From Pokkaliibacter sp. MBI-7 (GTDB taxonomy: Bacteria; Pseudomonadota; Gammaproteobacteria; Pseudomonadales; Balneatricaceae): a DNA stretch of 64,000 nucleotides. The stretch covers positions 186,001-250,000 of the forward strand of contig NZ_JARVTG010000002.1 in assembly GCF_029846635.1 (NCBI RefSeq), given 5' to 3'. Positions 9,295-16,924 of the stretch are shown piece by piece. The first letter of the stretch is position 1. Each line of letters opens with the position of its first letter. The position numbers and the translations under genes are program-made. The notes under the pieces are model-generated. The model saw nothing but the letters and a program-made list of their open reading frames with translations, was not told the origin of the DNA and did no database searches.

Positions 9295-10524
9295 ATGAAT
9301 AACCCAATCGTACTGGGCGTGGTCATGTTCACCGTCATCGTGTTAACACTGGTGGCGGTGATTCTCTACGCCCGTAAAATGCTGGTTTCGACCGGTGATG
9401 TGACCATCGATATTAACGATGATCCATCAAAGCGTATTACGGTACCTGCAGGTGGCAAGTTGTTGCAGACTCTGGCTGGCAAAGGCATTTTCCTGTCGTC
9501 AGCCTGTGGTGGTGGTGGTACCTGCGCACAGTGTAAATGTCAGGTTCATGATGGCGGTGGCTCTATTCTTCCAACCGAGGAAGGTCACTTTACCAAAGGG
9601 CAGATTCGTGAAGGTTTCCGTCTTGCCTGCCAGGTAGCCGTCAAACAAGACATGAAAATCGAAGTGGAGGAGTCGTTCTTTGGCGTTAAGAAGTGGGAGT
9701 GTACTGTTGCTTCCAACCCTAACGTTGCGACCTTCATCAAAGAGCTGACTTTGCAGTTGCCAGAAGGTGAGTCTGTGGACTTCCGTGCTGGTGGTTATGT
9801 GCAGCTTGAAGCTCCTCCTCATGTAGTGAAGTACGGAGATTTCGATATCCCCGAGCGTTTCCAGGAAGACTGGGTGAAGTTTGGCCTGTTTAAGCTTGAG
9901 TCTCGTGTGGACGAGCCCGTCATTCGTGCTTACTCCATGGCCAACTATCCCGAAGAGAAGGGGATTGTTAAGTTCAATATTCGCGTGGCTACACCGCCAC
10001 CCCGTAATATGGAACTGCCTCCTGGTAAGATGTCATCTTACGTATTCAGCCTTAAGCCGGGTGACAAGATCACTGTCTACGGACCCTTTGGCGAGTTCTT
10101 TGCCAGAGATACTGATGCTGAGATGGTGTTCATCGGTGGTGGTGCAGGCATGGCTCCCATGCGTTCACACATTTTCGACCAGCTGAAGCGTCTGAAGTCC
10201 AAGAGAAAGATTACCTTCTGGTATGGTGCCCGTTCATTGCGTGAAACCTTCTACATGGACGAGTACGACATGCTGCAGTCGGAGAATGATAACTTCTCCT
10301 GGCATCTGGCATTATCTGACCCGCTGCCTGAAGATAACTGGACTGGATATACTGGCTTTATCCATAACGTGTTGTACGAGAACTATCTGAAGAATCACGA
10401 AGCGCCTGAAGATTGCGAGTTCTACATGTGTGGACCGCCCATGATGAACGCAGCAGTAATCAAGATGCTTGAGGATTTAGGTGTAGAGCGCTCAAATATC
10501 ATGCTGGATGATTTCGGCGGCTGA
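9295..10524 (+). CDS. nqrF: Na+-translocating NADH:quinone reductase subunit F
   Basis: 409 residues; the electron-entry subunit that oxidises NADH. An N-terminal membrane helix (about 5-27) is followed by a ferredoxin-like domain with [2Fe-2S] cysteines at 71, 77, 80 and 112 (SACGGGGTCAQCKCQ, then RLACQ). These positions are one residue off those I recall for Vibrio NqrF. An FAD domain (RAYSMANYP) and an NADH domain (GGGAGMAPMRSH, FYMCGPPMMN) complete the protein. The frame also has a GTG at 9289, but AAGGAAAGG lies at proper distance from the ATG at 9295. A strong terminator follows 37 bases after the stop. Confidence 0.97.
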   Translation: MNNPIVLGVVMFTVIVLTLVAVILYARKMLVSTGDVTIDINDDPSKRITVPAGGKLLQTLAGKGIFLSSACGGGGTCAQCKCQVHDGGGSILPTEEGHFTKGQIREGFRLACQVAVKQDMKIEVEESFFGVKKWECTVASNPNVATFIKELTLQLPEGESVDFRAGGYVQLEAPPHVVKYGDFDIPERFQEDWVKFGLFKLESRVDEPVIRAYSMANYPEEKGIVKFNIRVATPPPRNMELPPGKMSSYVFSLKPGDKITVYGPFGEFFARDTDAEMVFIGGGAGMAPMRSHIFDQLKRLKSKRKITFWYGARSLRETFYMDEYDMLQSENDNFSWHLALSDPLPEDNWTGYTGFIHNVLYENYLKNHEAPEDCEFYMCGPPMMNAAVIKMLEDLGVERSNIMLDDFGG

Positions 10525-10560
10525 TTGGGTGTACGGCATCTGCTGATATATCGGTACAAG

Positions 10561-10594
10561 AAAGGCTGGCTGGGGTAACCCACCAGCCTTTTGT
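10561..10594 (+). terminator. Rho-independent terminator after nqrF
   Basis: AAAGGCTGG pairs with CCAGCCTTT, with an inner TGGG-GTAA-CCCA hairpin, and the stem runs into TTTTGTATTTATTG. It closes the nqrABCDEF transcript and separates it from nqrM. Confidence 0.88.
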
Positions 10595-10760
10595 ATTTAT
10601 TGTTATCATGTCTGGCTAACGCTATGGGTATTCGCAGGGGTAAGGAATTGCCGTGCAGGCGTCGCGAAATGAACCTATCAGGTGATAGAATAGCGGCCGA
10701 AATATTTAGCCAGCTCCTTCAGTATGAGGGCTTTAACCTGATTCAAATCAGGAGGTAATG

Positions 10761-11012
10761 ATGAAAGTAATGCTGTTAACCTTCGTAATTCTGCTCATCA
10801 TGGTGGCAGGTATGGCCATTGGTGTAATCATGGGGCGTAAGCCGCTCAAGGGGTCTTGCGGTGGTATGAGTGCTCTGGGTATGGACACGGCGTGTGATAT
10901 TTGCGGTGGTAATCAGGAAATCTGCGACAGTGAACAGCAGAAGAAGAGTGCTGATGGTGCCAAAGCTTCATCAGAAAGCGATTTGGCCTACAACGCGGCA
11001 TCAGCCAAGTAA
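10761..11012 (+). CDS. nqrM: Na+-NQR maturation protein NqrM
   Basis: An 83-residue protein with one N-terminal membrane helix (about residues 2-25) and four cysteines in SCGGMSALGMDTACDICGG plus EICD (33, 45, 48, 55). NqrM of this form is needed to place iron in the NqrD/NqrE site. Tandem ATG codons occur at 10758 and 10761; GGAGG lies six bases before the second, so that is preferred. In Vibrio and Pseudomonas the flavin transferase gene apbE stands between nqrF and this region; here the 230-base gap holds only a terminator. The last 25 residues are polar and probably disordered. Confidence 0.93.
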   Translation: MKVMLLTFVILLIMVAGMAIGVIMGRKPLKGSCGGMSALGMDTACDICGGNQEICDSEQQKKSADGAKASSESDLAYNAASAK

Positions 11013-11119
11013 GCGAATGCCTATGTTCAGGCTCATGGACAGCCTGTAAAAAATAAGTTCAGGGTAGTGGGTTCTAACGAGCCGTGATTGCGCAGCGAAA
11101 TAAGAGTTAGGGGAAGCGA

Positions 11120-12526
11120 ATGGCAGTTTATCAGTACGATGTAGTAGTAGTCGGTACAGGACCAGCGGGTGAAAGTGCTGCGTTGAATGCTGCCAAGAAG
11201 GGTAAGCGGGTAGCCGTAGTGGAAAGCAGAGGCGTGGTCGGCGGAAACTGTACCCACATGGGTACTATTCCTTCCAAGGCGTTGCGTCACGCGGTCAAGC
11301 AGATCATTGAGTTCAACACCAACCCCATGTTCCGAGACATCGGTGAGCCGCGCTGGTTTTCATTTCCCCGGGTGTTGAAGCGCGCTGAACAGGTTATTGC
11401 TAAACAGGTGCAGATGCGCACCAACTTCTATGCGCGTAATCGTATAGACGTATTCTTCGGTAGTGCACGTTTTCAGGATGCCAATACCGTTCAGGTGAAA
11501 GGGAATGCAGGCAAGGGTGACGAGGTACTGCAAGCTGACAGTTTCGTGCTGGCGACTGGCTCGCGCCCGTTCTGCCCGGATGACATCGACTTCCGTCATC
11601 CACGCATCTATAACAGTGACTCGATTCTGAAGTTAAGCCATACCCCAAGGACTATCATCATTTACGGTGCTGGGGTTATCGGTTGTGAATATGCATCGAT
11701 ATTCAGTGGCCTAGGGGTCAAAGTCGACCTTATCGATACTCGTGATCGTTTGCTGTCTTTCCTTGACTACCAAATCTCTGATGCTCTCAGCTATCACCTG
11801 CGCAATAATGGCGTAGTCATTCGTCACAGCGAGCAGTACTCCAGCGTCAAAGGCTCGGATACCGGCGTCGTTATGACCCTCAAATCCGGTAAGAAAATCC
11901 GCGCAGATGCCTTCCTCTGGTGTAATGGCCGTACTGGCAACACTGACGATATGGGTCTGGAAGATATTGGGCTGCAGCCGAATAGCCGCGGGCAGGTGGA
12001 GGTGGACGAGCACTATCGCACCACGGTTCCCGGAATTTATGCCGTAGGTGACGTGATTGGCTGGCCAAGTCTGGCGTCGGCTGCATATGATCAAGGCCGC
12101 TCAGCGACGTCAGATATGCTCAACGCTCTGGACTTCCGCTATATCAATGAGGTTCCTACGGGTATCTATACCATTCCGGAAATCAGTTCTGTTGGTAAAA
12201 CGGAAGAGGAGCTGACTGCGGCAAAGATTCCTTATGAAGTTGGGCAGGCATTCTTCAAGGACACTGCACGCGCGCAGATTACCGGTGAGCAGGTGGGTAT
12301 GGTGAAGATTCTGTTCCATCGCGAGACACTGGCCCTCTTGGGTATTCACTGCTTTGGTGACCAGGCGTCAGAGATCGTGCATATCGGTCAGGCTATTATG
12401 CGTCAGGAAGGTGAGGCAAATACGCTGGAGTATTTCGTTAATACCACTTTCAACTATCCGACTATGGCGGAAGCCTATCGGGTGGCAGCCATGAATGGTC
12501 TGAACCGTATCTTCAACATCAGCTGA
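11120..12526 (+). CDS. sthA: Soluble pyridine nucleotide transhydrogenase
   Basis: 468 residues, close to the E. coli length of 466. This FAD enzyme of the disulfide reductase family moves hydride between NADPH and NAD+ in the cytosol. The FAD-binding VVVVGTGPAGESAA motif opens the protein, and a second nucleotide site is at IIIYGAGVIGCEYA. The usual redox CxxxxC is replaced by NCTHMGTIPSK, with only the first cysteine kept, which distinguishes SthA from lipoamide and glutathione reductases. The C-terminal dimerisation domain is complete (VNTTFNYPTMAEAYRVAAMNG is the family ending region). It lies next to the nqr genes, as in Pseudomonas, and is followed by a strong terminator. Confidence 0.97.
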   Translation: MAVYQYDVVVVGTGPAGESAALNAAKKGKRVAVVESRGVVGGNCTHMGTIPSKALRHAVKQIIEFNTNPMFRDIGEPRWFSFPRVLKRAEQVIAKQVQMRTNFYARNRIDVFFGSARFQDANTVQVKGNAGKGDEVLQADSFVLATGSRPFCPDDIDFRHPRIYNSDSILKLSHTPRTIIIYGAGVIGCEYASIFSGLGVKVDLIDTRDRLLSFLDYQISDALSYHLRNNGVVIRHSEQYSSVKGSDTGVVMTLKSGKKIRADAFLWCNGRTGNTDDMGLEDIGLQPNSRGQVEVDEHYRTTVPGIYAVGDVIGWPSLASAAYDQGRSATSDMLNALDFRYINEVPTGIYTIPEISSVGKTEEELTAAKIPYEVGQAFFKDTARAQITGEQVGMVKILFHRETLALLGIHCFGDQASEIVHIGQAIMRQEGEANTLEYFVNTTFNYPTMAEAYRVAAMNGLNRIFNIS

Positions 12527-12555
12527 TGTGCCGCGGATTGCAAGACTGAGTAGAG

Positions 12556-12586
12556 AGAAAGGAGAGCATGGCTCTCCTTTCTTTTT
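12556..12586 (+). terminator. Rho-independent terminator after sthA
   Basis: A perfect 12-bp stem, AGAAAGGAGAGC / GCTCTCCTTTCT, with a three-base ATG loop, followed by TTTTT. It lies about 30 bases past the sthA stop. Confidence 0.93.
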
Positions 12587-12630
12587 AGAGGTAACACTAG
12601 CTGAATGCATCTCTGTATGTGGAGTGGATT

Positions 12631-13155
12631 ATGGATGAGCAGGAACAGCAACTTTTACGGATCTATGACCAGCAGCTGGCCTTCAGGCAGCAATGTCGCT
12701 GTTTAATGATGGCGACTCAGGATCAACAGGGATGGCCGGAAGTCAGTTATACGCCCTACGTCGAAGATGATGAGGGTTTTCTCTATATCTATATCAGCGA
12801 ACTGGCAGCACATACGCGCAACCTGCTGAATGCGAGCCCTCTTAGTGTCATGTTTATTGAGGATGAGTCTCAGGCGAAGGTCATTCATGCGCGCGAGCGT
12901 CTCTCCTTTCGTGTATCGGTAACCGAAGTACAGCGTGATGCGGTGCTATGGTCAGATATTCAGCAGCGACTGTCCGCTCGATTCGGTGAAGTTGCCCTCA
13001 TGCTTAAAGATTTGCAGGATTTTCACATGTTTCAGCTGGCGCCGATTGAGGGCGTTTATGTTCGCGGTTTCGCTAAGGCCTATCGTATTTATCGCCAGGG
13101 TATTGAGCATATTCGCGATATCGGGCACCGGCCAGTGTCTGAAGTGCTGCGCTAA
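12631..13155 (+). CDS. HugZ-like / pyridoxamine 5'-phosphate oxidase-fold protein
   Basis: 174 residues with a split-barrel flavin/haem-binding fold. The pattern LMMATQDQQGWPEVSYTPYV, then FLYIYISELAAHTRNLLNASPLSVMFIEDE, and ARERLSFRVSV matches the HugZ group, which binds haem or FMN. Members with a full HugZ C-terminal domain help use haem iron; this one is short and lacks that extension, so haem breakdown is not supported. A GTG at 12619 is in frame, but GGAG lies seven bases before the ATG at 12631. It converges with the tus-like gene at its 3' end. Confidence 0.78.
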   Translation: MDEQEQQLLRIYDQQLAFRQQCRCLMMATQDQQGWPEVSYTPYVEDDEGFLYIYISELAAHTRNLLNASPLSVMFIEDESQAKVIHARERLSFRVSVTEVQRDAVLWSDIQQRLSARFGEVALMLKDLQDFHMFQLAPIEGVYVRGFAKAYRIYRQGIEHIRDIGHRPVSEVLR

Positions 13156-13203
13156 TCAAGGCTCCAGACCCAGGGCCTTAGCCGTCAGAAAAGAATAAAT
13201 CAA

Positions 13204-14115
13204 TTAAGAACCCTGTCGCTGCTTGTAGAGATAACCTCGAATGCTTGGCAAGAAAGGATGATCCTCAATCTGGGCGTCATTTCTGGGTGATCGAGTACGT
13301 TTGCTGCTCGGGGGCGCTGGAGGGCATTTGTACAAAGGAGGCTGCTCTCCCTCGGCTAAGGGAAAAAACAGCGGAAGGGCGACATTCATGGCCTTACGGA
13401 AGTCGCCTTGCTCTGCCATTTTGAACACCAGATTGGCACGTAGTAGAGGAGCCTGTGATTGTACTTGAGCAATAGCGGTATCGCTGCCCAGATGGCCAAG
13501 CAGATTGAGCTGCGTCTGGATATGTGGGCTGCTGGTATCAAATTGGCACAGCAGTTTGTGGGCGTCTGCAGGGCTGAGTTTCTTGATGCTGCGGCCGTTG
13601 TTGTACCAACTGTAAGATACCTTGTCCGGCTTTGGGTGTAACACAGGGATGGTTCGGTAACATTGTTTCAGGTGCAGGCGCGCCAGTCCGTGGTGATTTA
13701 AAAGATGGGCAATTGCTGGATGACGTTGCTCTACCGCCTGTCGGAATCCAGCCAGAGACTGGTCATTCTCTTCCATCAATTTATTGATGGCCTGTTTGAA
13801 AGCCAGTTTCGCGTGGTTGACCTGCCTTGCTTGCTTTAATAGTGCTTCAGATGCGCCTACCAGTCCGATTAAATTGCGCGTCCGGCGCCCGTCCTGGCCA
13901 TCTTTATGCCAAAGATCAAATAACTGGGATTTTAAGAGTGTACGGGCAGCACTTTCATCTGCCGTCGGTGTATCAAGCCAAATCCAGATCATCTGTTGTG
14001 GGTCGTCAATCAGCTTACTGAGCGTATGCAACTCAAGCAGCAGTTGCTTAAAAACCTGGATGCACGCAAAGGCAGGTGGGCTTAATTCGGTGCTGGTTAT
14101 ATCATTGACGGTCAT
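13204..14115 (-). CDS. tus: Tus-family replication terminus site-binding protein
   Basis: 303 residues (E. coli Tus has 309). Tus binds Ter sites and stops replication forks coming from one side. The strongest match is residues 139-185: LNHHGLARLHLKQCYRTIPV, then LHPKPDKVSYSWYNNGRSIK. This parallels the E. coli region with HRHLPGL, YRTLTVLH and FGWANKHIIKNL. By hand alignment His142 falls on the E. coli His144 that stabilises the locked fork, while the E. coli Ala173 DNA contact is Tyr171 here. The N-terminal helical part and a final PFLPSIRGYLY also align. It stands alone between a HugZ-like gene and lolC. Ter specificity cannot be read from the protein. Confidence 0.82.
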   Translation of the reverse strand: MTVNDITSTELSPPAFACIQVFKQLLLELHTLSKLIDDPQQMIWIWLDTPTADESAARTLLKSQLFDLWHKDGQDGRRTRNLIGLVGASEALLKQARQVNHAKLAFKQAINKLMEENDQSLAGFRQAVEQRHPAIAHLLNHHGLARLHLKQCYRTIPVLHPKPDKVSYSWYNNGRSIKKLSPADAHKLLCQFDTSSPHIQTQLNLLGHLGSDTAIAQVQSQAPLLRANLVFKMAEQGDFRKAMNVALPLFFPLAEGEQPPLYKCPPAPPSSKRTRSPRNDAQIEDHPFLPSIRGYLYKQRQGS

Positions 14116-14196
14116 GTTGTTTCTGGCTCCCGGGCCCGATTGACTTGTCTCAGGGCTTTGCCCAGACTAGCGCCTGCACTGGTGCAGGAGCAACAC

Positions 14197-15438
14197 ATGG
14201 TCAAATCTTGGGCGTCTTGGATAGGGTTGCGGTATACCCGTGCCAAGCGAAGAAATCACTTCATATCCTTCATATCAGCGGTTTCTATGCTGGGCCTCAC
14301 TCTCGGGGTGATGGTGCTTATTACCGTTCTTTCCGTGATGAACGGGTTTGATCGGGAGATGCGTGAGCGGGTGCTGGGAATGGTGCCACATGGTGAAATC
14401 CTGGGTTATCCGGTCATGCAAAACTGGCGAGATGTAGAAAAGGCGGTCATTGGCAAACCGGGTGTGCTGGGTGTAGCTCCTTTTGTGCAGGCTGAAGGCA
14501 TGCTGAATTTCGAGGGGCGAACCAATGGTGTGTTTCTGCAGGGGATCCTGCCTGAGCAGGAGCCAAAAGTATCAATAATTAAAGATCACATTACCCAAGG
14601 TAGCCTGGATGCACTGCAGCCAGGTAGCTACGGTATTATTCTCGGTGATCTGCTGGCTCAGTTTATTGGGGCGCGAGTGGGTGACAAGGTCACGCTGATA
14701 CTGCCCGAAGCAACGGCGACCATGGGCGGCGTCTTTCCTCGCATGAAACGCTTTGAAGTTGTCGGGACTTTCTCCACTGGTGCGCAGCTGGATGCCAATC
14801 TGGCCCTGATCAATATCGAAGATGCAGCCAAAGTTAAGAAACTTGGGGATGGTGTTGACGGTGTTCGTGTCAAGTTTGATGATCTGTTCACTGCACCACA
14901 ACGGATCAGGGAGATAGCCTCCGCACTACCCGGGATGTATCGCGTCAGCGATTGGACCCGTACCCAGGGCAATCTTTTCCAAGCCATCAAGATGGAAAAA
15001 ACCATCATGGGGTTGCTGCTGTCACTGGTTGTAGCCGTTGCCGCTTTCAACATTGTATCGACGCTTGTCATGGTAGTGACCGACAAAACGGCCGATATTG
15101 CCATCTTGCGTACGCTGGGAGCGACGCCTGGTGACATCATGAAGATCTTTATGGTTCAGGGTTCGGTCATCGGTGTGGTGGGTACAGCATCCGGGGCCAT
15201 ATTAGGCGTCATTCTCGCTTTCACCGTAACGGATCTGGTCAACTGGATTCAGCGCGTGTTCAATGTGCAGTTCCTTGATCCCAATGTGTACTTCATCAGC
15301 TACTTACCATCGGATCCGCAACTACAGGATGTAGTATCGGTGTGTGCGCTATCTTTGGCTGTGAGTTTTGTTGCCACTATTTATCCAGCCTGGCGTGCGT
15401 CCAGAACTCAGCCTGCGGAGGCATTGCGCTATGAGTAA
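14197..15438 (+). CDS. lolC: Lipoprotein-releasing ABC transporter permease (LolC/LolE/LolF type)
   Basis: 413 residues: an N-terminal membrane helix, a large periplasmic domain (about residues 50-260) and three C-terminal helices, the FtsX/MacB layout. The opening WIGLRYTRAKRRNHFISFIS and MLGLTLGVMVLITVLSVMNG is typical of Lol permeases. With LolD it lifts lipoproteins out of the inner membrane and hands them to LolA. The ATG at 14197 has GCAGGAG upstream; the longer frame from 14140 is not used. The stop overlaps lolD by eight bases. Only one permease gene is present here, whereas relatives have two around lolD, so the product may work as a homodimer (LolF-like). Confidence 0.92.
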   Translation: MVKSWASWIGLRYTRAKRRNHFISFISAVSMLGLTLGVMVLITVLSVMNGFDREMRERVLGMVPHGEILGYPVMQNWRDVEKAVIGKPGVLGVAPFVQAEGMLNFEGRTNGVFLQGILPEQEPKVSIIKDHITQGSLDALQPGSYGIILGDLLAQFIGARVGDKVTLILPEATATMGGVFPRMKRFEVVGTFSTGAQLDANLALINIEDAAKVKKLGDGVDGVRVKFDDLFTAPQRIREIASALPGMYRVSDWTRTQGNLFQAIKMEKTIMGLLLSLVVAVAAFNIVSTLVMVVTDKTADIAILRTLGATPGDIMKIFMVQGSVIGVVGTASGAILGVILAFTVTDLVNWIQRVFNVQFLDPNVYFISYLPSDPQLQDVVSVCALSLAVSFVATIYPAWRASRTQPAEALRYE

Positions 15439-16123
15439 TAAGGAAGTGGTGTTATCTGCTCAGGGGTTGAGCAAGAGCTATGAGGAAGGTGAGCGTAAGC
15501 TGCAGATCCTGGACAATATCAATTTCAGTATTGTGCCGGGTGAGAGTGTGGCGATTGTCGGGAGTTCTGGTTCGGGTAAGTCAACATTACTTAACCTGCT
15601 GGGTGGGTTGGATATTACCGACAGCGGTAAGGTGCTGTTGAAAGGGCAATCCTTCGCTGATCTGTCGGAAGCGAATAGAGGTCGTTGGCGTAATCGTCAC
15701 CTCGGTTTTGTTTATCAGTTTCATCATCTGTTAGCAGAGTTTACTGCGCAGGAGAATGTGCAGATCCCGTTACTGATTGCCGGTGTTAAGAAATCAGAGG
15801 CGCAGCAACGGGCCTCTGCCATGTTAGCTCGGGTGGGATTGGCGAAGCGGGAGTCTCACAAGCCATCTGAATTATCAGGAGGAGAGCGTCAGCGAGTAGC
15901 GATTGCACGTGCGTTAGTGACGCAACCAGCTTGTGTACTGATGGATGAGCCGACAGGTAACCTTGATCGGCATACTGCAGAGAGTGTTCAGGAGCTGATT
16001 TTTGAACTTAACAGGACCCTGGCCACGGCTTTTGTGATTGTAACTCACGACTTGTCATTAGCTGACAAGCTGCACCGCCAGTACAATCTGGTTGATGGTC
16101 ATCTCACTGAACGTATGGCTTAA
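15431..16123 (+). CDS. lolD: Lipoprotein-releasing ABC transporter ATP-binding protein
   Basis: 230 residues, a single ABC ATPase domain. Walker A is GSSGSGKST, the Q-loop follows in FVYQFHHLLAEFTAQEN, the signature is LSGGERQRVAIARAL, Walker B is VLMDEPTGNLD, and the H-loop is VTHD. These place it in the LolD/MacB-like group. It powers the Lol permease encoded just upstream; the two genes overlap by eight bases. The ATG at 15431 is inside the end of lolC. No second permease gene follows; the next gene is on the other strand after a strong inverted repeat. Confidence 0.95.
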   Translation: MSNKEVVLSAQGLSKSYEEGERKLQILDNINFSIVPGESVAIVGSSGSGKSTLLNLLGGLDITDSGKVLLKGQSFADLSEANRGRWRNRHLGFVYQFHHLLAEFTAQENVQIPLLIAGVKKSEAQQRASAMLARVGLAKRESHKPSELSGGERQRVAIARALVTQPACVLMDEPTGNLDRHTAESVQELIFELNRTLATAFVIVTHDLSLADKLHRQYNLVDGHLTERMA

Positions 16124-16142
16124 CTGCAACAGTATCCATATG

Positions 16143-16181
16143 CCTGTTCTGCCATGTTGGTTAGCAATGTGGCAGAACAGG
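16143..16181. terminator. Inverted repeat between convergent genes, likely bidirectional terminator
   Basis: CCTGTTCTGCCA and TGGCAGAACAGG form a perfect 12-bp stem with a 15-base loop, between the ends of lolD and the convergent DUF2062 gene. There is no T-run, so termination efficiency is uncertain. Confidence 0.55.
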
Positions 16182-16306
16182 GTGCGAGCAATAAGGTGTC
16201 ACGTTGAAGGGCGGGCGCCAGGTTGAGCGTGTTCTCCAATGCCATCCTTTCACAGCCCTATCCATCTTATTGCACAGTCCTGTTGAACCCGTTGGATTCA
16301 GTATTA

Positions 16307-16849
16307 TCAGGATCTGTGCTGTTGCTCCCGTGCTGCCTTGCGTTTGGCTATGCGTGCGGCCCAGTTTCGACGCACTGACCACTGCCAGAAGCCCTGCATC
16401 AGCAGATAGGATAAACAGCCGAAGACGATGCCGCAGGTCAAGGAGCCAGCAAGTAAGGGTTCCCAGATATTCTTCAGGCTTGAGCCTAGTCCTGAAGTCA
16501 GTGCGCTAAAGGAAAAGTGCACTGGCTCCATATTAAGCATCCAGGCACCAACGCGATAACAGAAGTAGAAGACGGGAGGCATGGTAACGGGGTTGGTCAG
16601 CCACACCAGTGCTACGCTCAGTGGCATGTTACTTCTGCAAAGAATAGAAAATACTGCAGCTACCACCATCTGGAATGGCATAGGTAGAAAAGCACAGAAA
16701 ATACCCACGAAGCATGCTCTGGACACTGATCCTCGGGTCAAATGCCAGATATTGGGGCCATCAAGCAGTTCGCCGAGCCAGCGCAGGGAACGATGCTTCT
16801 TTAGCTCTGCAGGTTGGGGTATAAAGCGTTTCAGTAATTTACGAGGCAT
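16307..16849 (-). CDS. DUF2062 membrane protein
   Basis: A 180-residue integral membrane protein of the DUF2062 family, with about three to four hydrophobic segments (for example ACFVGIFCAFLPMPFQMVVA and SVALVWLTNPVTMPPVFYF). The NP-x-T-x-P-P motif in the second segment is the family hallmark. Function is unknown. It commonly lies between the lol genes and comEC in Pseudomonas and relatives, and does here too, but on the opposite strand from both neighbours. The basic C-terminal tail (RRNWAARIAKRKAAREQ) should face the cytosol. Confidence 0.9.
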   Translation of the reverse strand: MPRKLLKRFIPQPAELKKHRSLRWLGELLDGPNIWHLTRGSVSRACFVGIFCAFLPMPFQMVVAAVFSILCRSNMPLSVALVWLTNPVTMPPVFYFCYRVGAWMLNMEPVHFSFSALTSGLGSSLKNIWEPLLAGSLTCGIVFGCLSYLLMQGFWQWSVRRNWAARIAKRKAAREQQHRS

Positions 16850-16924
16850 GGACTGTTTCGCTGAAGGGCAGGCTCAAGCGGCGCTATTATGCGCCTTACA
16901 GGAAGAAATGCCAATTATACATGG

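Noticed and set aside
14114..14120. ATGTTGT next to the tus start codon as an autoregulatory Ter site
   Set aside because: Only the seven-base core and two later bases match E. coli Ter, and the ATG is just the complement of the start-codon CAT; the same pattern occurs by the proS start.
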